64,000 bases of DNA, taken from positions 371,335-435,334 of the forward strand of contig CATOSP010000003.1 of the NCBI GenBank assembly GCA_951812625.1. The letters run 5' to 3'. The position numbers were made by a program, and so were the translations under genes. The stretch's first letter is position 1; each line of letters opens with the position of its first letter. The notes under the pieces were generated by a model that had not been told where the DNA came from, did not search any database, and was given only the letters and a program-made list of their open reading frames with translations. Source of the DNA: an uncultured Dehalococcoidia bacterium (GTDB taxonomy: Bacteria > Chloroflexota > Dehalococcoidia > Lucifugimonadales > UBA3495). This document shows, in pieces, positions 44,801-53,800 of this stretch.

Positions 44801-47800
44801 ATTCGGTCGTCGGCGGCGCCAGCGTAATTCACGGCATCTGGTCCGACGGGGAGACCCTGTGGGTCCCAATGGACGGCTCCCCTGGCAAGCTCGTGGCCTA
44901 CAGCTTCTCAGATTTCTCACGGGACGCGCGGCGGGACATCTCCCTGCCGCCCGGCAACAACAGGCCCAGGGGCATCTGGTCCGACGGCGAGACCATGTAC
45001 GTAGTCGACGACACCACCGGCGCCCGCAAGATCTTCTTCTTACAGTACCGCAACAACGCGGTCGGGCTGGGGCAGTCGGGGTTCCCCAAGGTCGGGTACG
45101 GGCTGCGTGCCGAGCCCGGAGGCATCATCGACTCCTCCGGCCTTCCCTCGCCTCTGAGGCCGGAATACCAGTGGCAGCAGAGCGCCGACGGCTCGAACTG
45201 GACCGACATCGCCGGGGCTACCCGCCCGATGTACATTGTCACCCAGGCCGACGCGGACGCCAGCAGGCTCCTGCGCGTACAGATCACCTTCACCGACCTG
45301 GCCGGCTACGAGGAGGTCTTGCACAGCCCCTTCGTCGAGGCGACGGACCAGTTCGCCGAGATAACCGTGCCGGAGACGCTCTCCCTGGCGGAGGGGACTC
45401 CACACACCTACAACGTGAGCCTGCTTGCGCCGCCCACCGGAGACGTGACCATAAACGTCACGGCGGGCGGCGACCTGGGCGTCAACCCCGGCAGCCTGAC
45501 CTTCACGATGGACAACTGGGATACCCCTCAGGGCGTGGAGCTGACGCCCGGGGCGGACGACGACGCCGTGGACGACACCCAGGCCATCAGGCTTGCCGTG
45601 GCCGCCGGCAGCGCGCCGGAATACCGAAACCTGGTCACCTTCACCCACGCGACGGTGGCCGACGACGACACCACGGGCGCGACCCTCACGTTCCCCTCTC
45701 AGTCGTCGACCCGGACCCTGGCCGAGGAGGACAACGAGCAATACAGCGTCGTGCTCGACGCTCAGCCCACGGCCAACGTTATCATCGACATCAAGACCAC
45801 CGGGGACATCAGCGCCGACCCCAACAGCCTCACCTTCACCCCCGGCAACTGGAACGCCCCCCAGAACGTCACCATCACCGACGCTGGGGACGACGACGCC
45901 GTGGATGACACCAATACGCTCTCACACGCGGTGCAACGGGGCAGCGCCACGGAGTACACGGGAGTCACCATCGCCGACGTGACGGTGCAGGTGACCGACG
46001 ACGACTCCGCCGGGGTGGAAGTCTCGCTGGACTCCCTCGCGCTGAACGAGGGCGAGGGCAGCGCCTACTCGGTGTGGCTCACCGCCCAGCCCACGGACAC
46101 CGTATCCATCACCGTGAGCGCGGGCGGCGACCTGGTCGTCAACCCGACGACGCTCACCTTCAGGCCAAACGACTGGGAGGGGCAGAACGTCAACGTCTAC
46201 GCCGGCCACGACGCCAACGCGGCGGACGACACGCCGGCCATCACCCACTCGGTGGTTGCCGGCGGGGCCTCCGAGTTCAGCAGCGCCACGGTCTCAGGGG
46301 TGGGCGTCACGGTCACGGACGACGACGAGCCGTCCATCACCCTGGAGTTCGTCAGCGGGAACTACGTATTTGGCGAAGGCGACGCGACGGCCGCCGCCGC
46401 GGTGAAACTCACCACCGACGTGGCCGTCGCTCCCAGGGAGGACGTGGAGGTCACCATCCGGTCGAGGCCGTCGGAACCGCGAACGGCGGTGGCGGGGACC
46501 GACTACACCGCCATCGACACCACCCTCACCTTTGCCGCCTCCGGCTTCACTGTAGACGCCGACGGGAATTACACCCAGGAGCAGACCATTTCCCTGGACA
46601 TCAAGACGGACACCATCGTTGAGGCCGGGGAGTCGTTTCGCCTTTCCGCCGTGGGACTTCCTTCCCACGTATCCCTTCCGGCGAGCGCTATGGAGGGCGC
46701 GGGCGAGGCGGTGGTCGGCATCAACAACCTCACGGATGGCACGGTCAGCTTCTCTCCGAATGAAGTGAACGAAGGGGATTCCATCGTCATCGAACTGAGT
46801 GAAGATAGTGATATAGACGTTGCCTACTCCATCCAGGTGGATACCGCATTTGGCACGGCCACCGCCGCCGACCTCGCGGCCGCCAGCAGGCTCACCAACG
46901 TCCCGAGGACCGCAGAGGGCGCCGGGGTGATCCTGGTCAATACAACGGAGGACAACATCGTCGAGGGGGACGAGACCTTCACCGTCCGTTTCTCCCTCCC
47001 CTCCGGGCAACGCCCTGACCGGGTAACGTTCCCCGCCAGCCTGACGGTCACCATCAAGGACGACGACGCGCCCGCCTGGGACCTGCACAGCTCACTCGTT
47101 GGGATAACCGAGTCCGGCGGGACCACCACCGTCACGCTGTCCACCGGCGGGGTCGTCTACCCCACCGACCAGACCATCGCCCTCACCATCGATGGCGAAG
47201 CCACGGCCGGTACCGACTACACCATTGCCAGCGGCGGGAGCGAACTCACAACGCCCTACACCCTCACGCTGCCGGCGATGACGAGCGAGGTCACAGCCAC
47301 CATCACGGCAACGTCCGACACGGACGCCGAGACCAACGAGAATATCGTCATCTCGGGCAGTCACAACTCCGTGGTTATCACCCCGGTGACTCTAACCATC
47401 ATCGACTCGGGGTCGCCGAGGGTTGTCGTCACGAAGACGACCTTGAACATAACCGAGGGGGACGCCACGGGGGAGAGCTTCGACGTGACGCTGAACAAAG
47501 CGCCCACCGGGAACGTGGTAGTCGACATCACCACAGGTATCGGCCTGACGGCCAGCGCCACCAGCCTCACCTTCACGACCACGGACTGGAACATGGCCCA
47601 GACGGTGACCGTCACCGCCGGCGAGGACACCGACAAGGTCGATGAGTCCATTCCCGTAAACCTTCTCGTAAGAGACGCCGACAGCGCTGACGAGTACGAC
47701 GACCAGAGTAGGGGGGTAGGGGTGCGGGTGGCGGACAACGACGAGCCCGACATCACCCTCTCTTTCGATCCCGGCATCCAAAGAGTGCCTGAGGGATCCG

Positions 47801-50800
47801 CGGCGTTCACCTCAGTGAAGGCCGAGACCTCCGGCGCCAACCGGCCCAGGAGTTCCATCACCTTCAAGGTCGTGTCCGCGGCGACCAGTGGCGCACCCGC
47901 CACGGCGGGGGAGGACTTCTCTGCGGTATCGGAGACCATCACCCTTGACCCGGCCGACTTCGCCCTGACGGGCGGGAAGTACGTCGCGACCAGGTCGATA
48001 CCGCTGGATATCAAGGAGGACGACGCCCTGGAGTCCACCGAGGCTTTCGAGCTGCTGTTCGAGGAGGACCTCGACCACGTCTCTGTGTCGTCAGCCGAAT
48101 CGAGAAGGCAGCATATTGTGGATATCGGGGACACTAGCGTGGCGACGCCCACTTTCGGGCCCTTCGAGGTGGAGGAGGGCGAGACCCTCGACTTCAAGAT
48201 GGACCTGGACGGCACGTTTGGCCGCGCGGTGTCACTCAATGTGAATACGGTCGGCGATACCGCAATGGAAAACGTGGACTACACCCGCAACGTCGCTGCC
48301 GTAGCTATTAAGACGTCTGACACCTTACCCTTGACCGTTGTTTCGGTGCCGGCATTGGAAGACAACATCGTCGAAGGGGACGAGATGTTCTTTGTGGAGG
48401 TAAGGAGGACCGAGATCGACAGGCTGATTCTGCCAGGCCGGATGGCCATCAGGATCATTGACAACGACGTGCCGGCGTGGGCGGTGATGGCGGGCTCCAC
48501 CCAGGTGGACGAGGGGAACGGGGAGGTCACCGTCACCGTGTCCACGGGAGGCGTCGTCTTCCCGGAGAACCAGACCCTGGAGCTGACGGCAAGCGGCACG
48601 GCCACGGCGGGCGTGGACTACACCGTTCACCGCGGCAGCACGCAGCTCAGCGGCTCCTCCTACTCCATCACGCTTCCGGCGGGACAGAGCAGCGTGACGG
48701 CGACGCTCCGCATGACGCTGGACGACTACACCGAGCCGGCCGAGACGATCATCGTCACCGCCCACCACAACCAGCAGGCCGTCGGAACGGCGGAGACCGT
48801 CACCATCACGGACCGGGGCACGGCGGGCATCACCGTCTCCGGCTTCCCGGATACGATGATTGAGTTTGAGCCGTACCACTACCAGCTGGTGCTCGACGCC
48901 CCGCCCATCCAGGACGTAACTGTCTCCAATACAAACAATCGAACTGTCGCTTTCCCTGACAGTGGGAACCTGACATTCACTCCCGACAATTGGAACGTGG
49001 CTCAAACGGTAACCATTGTTTCTCTTGCGGACATCGACGCGGAGGATGAAGAGGTGATCGCCACGCACAGCGTGACGCAGGGCAGCCCACGCTACCGTGG
49101 CGTGGCCCCGGTCATCTACGAAGGCGTCGTCCACGATATTACTAACCCTGCCATCACCATCTCTCTATCTAGCGGGACATACAATGCGAGAGAAGGCGGC
49201 GCCAGGCTCAATGTGCCGGTGACCGCCACTACTGGCAGCGCCGATGACCCAGAGAGCGACGTCACCGTCACCATACTGGTCAACAGGAACGTTGACAGAT
49301 TTGCAGGGGCCGATGACCACACCGAATTCCCCTCGGAGCTGACCTTCACGCCCGAGGACTACGTGCTCAGGGACGGGAAATTCGTCGCCACCAAGAACAT
49401 CCAGCTGGACTTCACGTCGGACGACATCACGGAACACACAGAAACCATAGCCTTCCAGCTCGACATGTTGAGGTATCACTTGGAGCACAATCGCATCCGT
49501 TTGGGCTCCACCACGAATGCGAACATCCATGTCGTGGACGGCACCGGTCATGCCACCTTAGATGCCGTCGGGGACTTCCGCGTTGCCGAGGGGGAGACGT
49601 ACGCCCCAACCTACAACCTGGACAAGCAGACTGGTTTCCCCTTCACCATCGTTTCGAACTCCGAACCTCTCACTGCAGGGCCTCCAACTGACTTCCGTCA
49701 GTTGGGAAACCCCTTGACAGTATTTCAACTAGGCGACACGACGGCGACCGGCGTTGCGATCGACATCCGGCAAGACCGGGTTGTGGAGGGGGAGGAGCAG
49801 TTCCTGCTGGAGACCGCGTTTAACGGCCCGGAAGTCAATGTCCGGTTTTCGGCGGACACACCGCAGAGTGGCGGTCGCCCCAAGCTGGTCCAGGTCATCA
49901 CCATCATCGACGACGACTTCCCGGATTGGCAGGTGAGCCTCGACGCCGCGCAGATCGACGAGCCGGACGGTGCGGCCACGCTCACCGTCGCCACGGGCCC
50001 GGACCCCGTCGACCCCGCTGACCTCGAACCCGTCACTTTCCCAGATGACCAGACCTTCACCATTGTCCTCGGGGGAACGGCCCTGATCGCCGAGGCCTCC
50101 GGCAACGACTACACAATTACCGTCAACGGATCTACGGTCACGCCAACCATGGACGACACCCTTTCCGCGCTGACCTTCGACCTTACCCTGACCGCGGGCC
50201 AGACCATGGCGCAGGCCACCATCTCCGGCATCTACGACCCGGACGCGGAGCCCAACGAGACGGTGACCCTCGCGGCCCGGTACGAGGACGCGCAGATAGG
50301 CTCGACAACGCTGACGCTCCTGGACGGCGGCGTGCCGGGGGTCACGGTCTCCACGCCGGCGATACAGATCATAGAGGGCGACACTGCCGGAGAGACCTAC
50401 ACCGTTGTGCTGGACTCCTACACCCCCGGGACCGTCCGGATCAACGTGGGCGGGTTCTCCACCACCGACCTGACCGTGTCCCCGACCGCGCTGACCTTCA
50501 ACAGCGGGAACTGGGATGAACCCCAGGAAGTAACGGTGGCCGCCCGGCATGACAATAACTTCCGGGACGCGATGTACTCGCTCACCCATGAGTTGGCGAG
50601 CAGCAGCCACGCGGACTACGTCAGCCTGGCGCCCGCCATCGACGGCGTTGACGTCTCGGTGGAGGACGACGACGTGCCGGTCTGGGACGTGACCCTGTCG
50701 CAGGCGTCGATCTGGGAGCGTGAGGGAGTCGCCACGCTGGAGGTGTCGGTCGGACCCAGCCCCATAACCTTCGCCGAAGACCAGACCATAGAGCTGGTCC

Positions 50801-53800
50801 TGGCGGGGACGGCAACGGTTGTGACGGACTACTCCATCACTGACAGCGGTGGAACCGAGCTCACGACGCCGTACAGCCTCACGCTGCCCGCGGGCCAGGC
50901 CTCTGTTACGGCGACGATAACCGCCATTGACGACCTGCTTACCGAGCCCGACGAGACGGTGCAGATCACCGCCCGGCGCGCCGGGGCGGACATAGGCTCG
51001 GCAACGGCGACCCTGGAAGACTGGGGTTCGCCGGGGGTCATCATCTCCAGAACGGACCTGACCATCGGCGAGGGTGGACAGGGGGAGTATACCGTGGAAC
51101 TCGCCAACCAGCCGCGGGCCAGTGTCACCCTGAGCATAGCGGGCGCCGGAGACGTGAGCGTGAGCCCCGCCAGCATCAACTTCAGCATCAACGACTGGAA
51201 CGTGTCCCGGCCCGTGACGGTGCGGGCGGCGGAGGACGATCTCAACGCCCTGGACGACCAGGAGACCGTCACCCATGCCATTGCTACGGGGAGCTCGGCG
51301 GAGTATATCGACGCCAACCTGAACATCGACAGCGTGGCCATTACCGTGACCGACAACGAGGTGCCGGGCGCCACCTTCCCGTCGTCCACCCTTACGGTCA
51401 ACGAAGGCTCGTCCAGGACGTACACGGTGCGCCTGAACATCGCGCCCTCGGTGGACGTCACCGTGAGCATCACGGCGGGAGGCGATGTGACCGTAGACCC
51501 GGTCAGCTTGGACTTCACCCCCGTGAACTGGGAGGGGCCCCAGACGGTGAGAGTCACGGCCGGGGAGGACGCCGACGGGGCCAACGACGAGGTGACCCTG
51601 GCCCACTCGGCGACAAGCACGGGCTCCGACTACAACGGCAAGGACATGGGCAGCGTGGTCGTGACGGTGGACGACAACGACGAGGTAGGCGTGGGCTTGG
51701 CGGCGTCGGGGCAGCCTCTAAGGACCACTTCGAGATTGACTGTCAGCGAAGGGGGAGCGGGTGATTACATGCTGGCGCTGGACACCCAACCGCTGTCCAA
51801 CGTCACCATAAACGTCACGGCTGAGGATGACCTGAGCTTCAACGGCCTCAAACAGACGAGCCTGACCTTCACCTCCAACAACTGGGGAACGCTCCAGACG
51901 GTCACCGTGACAGCAGGGGAAGACAATGACCCGGACGATGACTTGTCGAGGATCACCCATGCCGTGGCCTTGGGAAGCTCGTCGGAGTACATCGGCCTCG
52001 ACATAGATGACGTGAACGTATCGGTTACCGACAACGACATACCGGGGGCCACCTTCTCCGTGTCAACGGTGACCGTGGCCGAGGGCGGGTCGGGGCAGTA
52101 CATGATGAAGTTGAACACACTGCCTCAATCCTCAGTCTCCATCACCATCAGGGGAAGGGACGACGTCACGGTCGATCCAGAAAACCTGACCTTCACCACC
52201 CTCAACTGGAACGTGGACCAAACCGTGACCGTCAGGGCGGGACAGGACGCTGACGCCGCCGACGACACGGTGACGATCACTCACTCCGCAGCGAGCTCAG
52301 ACCGCGACTACAACAGGGTCAGGATAGAGGGCGTAGAGGTAACCGTTACCGACGACGAGACGGCGGCAGTGGTCATCTCCCAACCGTCGCTGACCATCAG
52401 CGAGGGCGGCACGGGAGAGTACACGATCGTGCTCGATACCCAGCCACTGCGCAGCGTCACAGTGAGGGTCACCACGGCCGACGACGTGAGGGTGAGCCCC
52501 ACCAGCGTAGGCTTCTCCACCGGCAACTGGGACACGCCCAAGAAGGTCACGGTATCGGCGCGGCAGGACGATGATTCCAACGACGACACGGTGACCCTCA
52601 CCCATGCCGCCACCAGCTCTGGTTCCGACTACCACGAAATCGCCATCGACAGCGTGTTGGTGACCGTAACCGATGACGACATCCCGGGCGTGAGCCTCTC
52701 AAAGTCCTCCGTGACGGTGAACGAGGGCAGTACGGGGAGCTATACGGTGAGGTTGAACACCGAGCCCGGCGACTCCGTCACCGTGAACATAACGGCTGGC
52801 GATGACGTGGGCGTAAGAACGGACGGCGCCGAATTCACCCCAACTGCCAGCCTGACCTTCACCACCTCCAACTGGAACAGGGACCAGACGGTGAGGGTCT
52901 CGGCGGGCGAAGACCCTGATGCGGCAAACGACGAGGTGACGATCAGTCACTCCGCCACAAGCACCGACTCCGACTACAGCGGCGCAACCATCGGCGGGGT
53001 AATCGTGACGGTGGACGACAACGACACCGCGGGCGTGACCCTGTCCAGGTCCAGGCTGACCGTGCCCGAGGGAGGGTTGGGTGAGTACACGGTCGTGCTG
53101 GACACCCAGCCTCTCTCCAGCGTTACCGTGAACATCACCGCGGGCGGCGACGTGAGCGTCAGCCCCGCCAGCCTGACCTTCTTCACCAGTGACTGGAACT
53201 CCCCCCAGACGGTGGAGGTGTCGGCGGTGGAGGACGATGACCCCGACAATGACATGCAAACTCTCACCCACTCCGCCGCCAGTTCCGACGCCGGCTACGA
53301 CCAGATAAGCATCGACGGCCTTGACGTGACGGTGGAAGACAACGACATACCCGGCGCCACGCTGTCAGTGTCATCGCTGACGGTGAACGAAAACGGGACC
53401 GCCGTCTATACCCTACGGCTGAACACGCAACCGACCGACGACGTCACCCTGAGCGTCAGGGGACGCGACGACTTGACCGTTAGCTCGGACGGCGTCACCT
53501 TCGCCGCCACCGTCAGCCTCACCTTCACCACGGTCGACTGGGAATCGACGCAGACCGTGACCGTCTCGGCGGGGGATGATGCCGACGCCGCCAACGACAC
53601 GGTGAACATCACCCACTCCGCCGCCAGTTCGGACTCCGACTACAACCGGGTCCGCATAGGCGGCGTGGAGGTAACTGTTACCGACGACGATACGGCGGGG
53701 GTGAGCATTTCCACGCCTTCGCTGACCATAGGCGAGGGCGGCATGGGAGAATACACGGTCGTGCTCGACACCCAGCCTTTGCGCAGCGTTACCGTCAGGA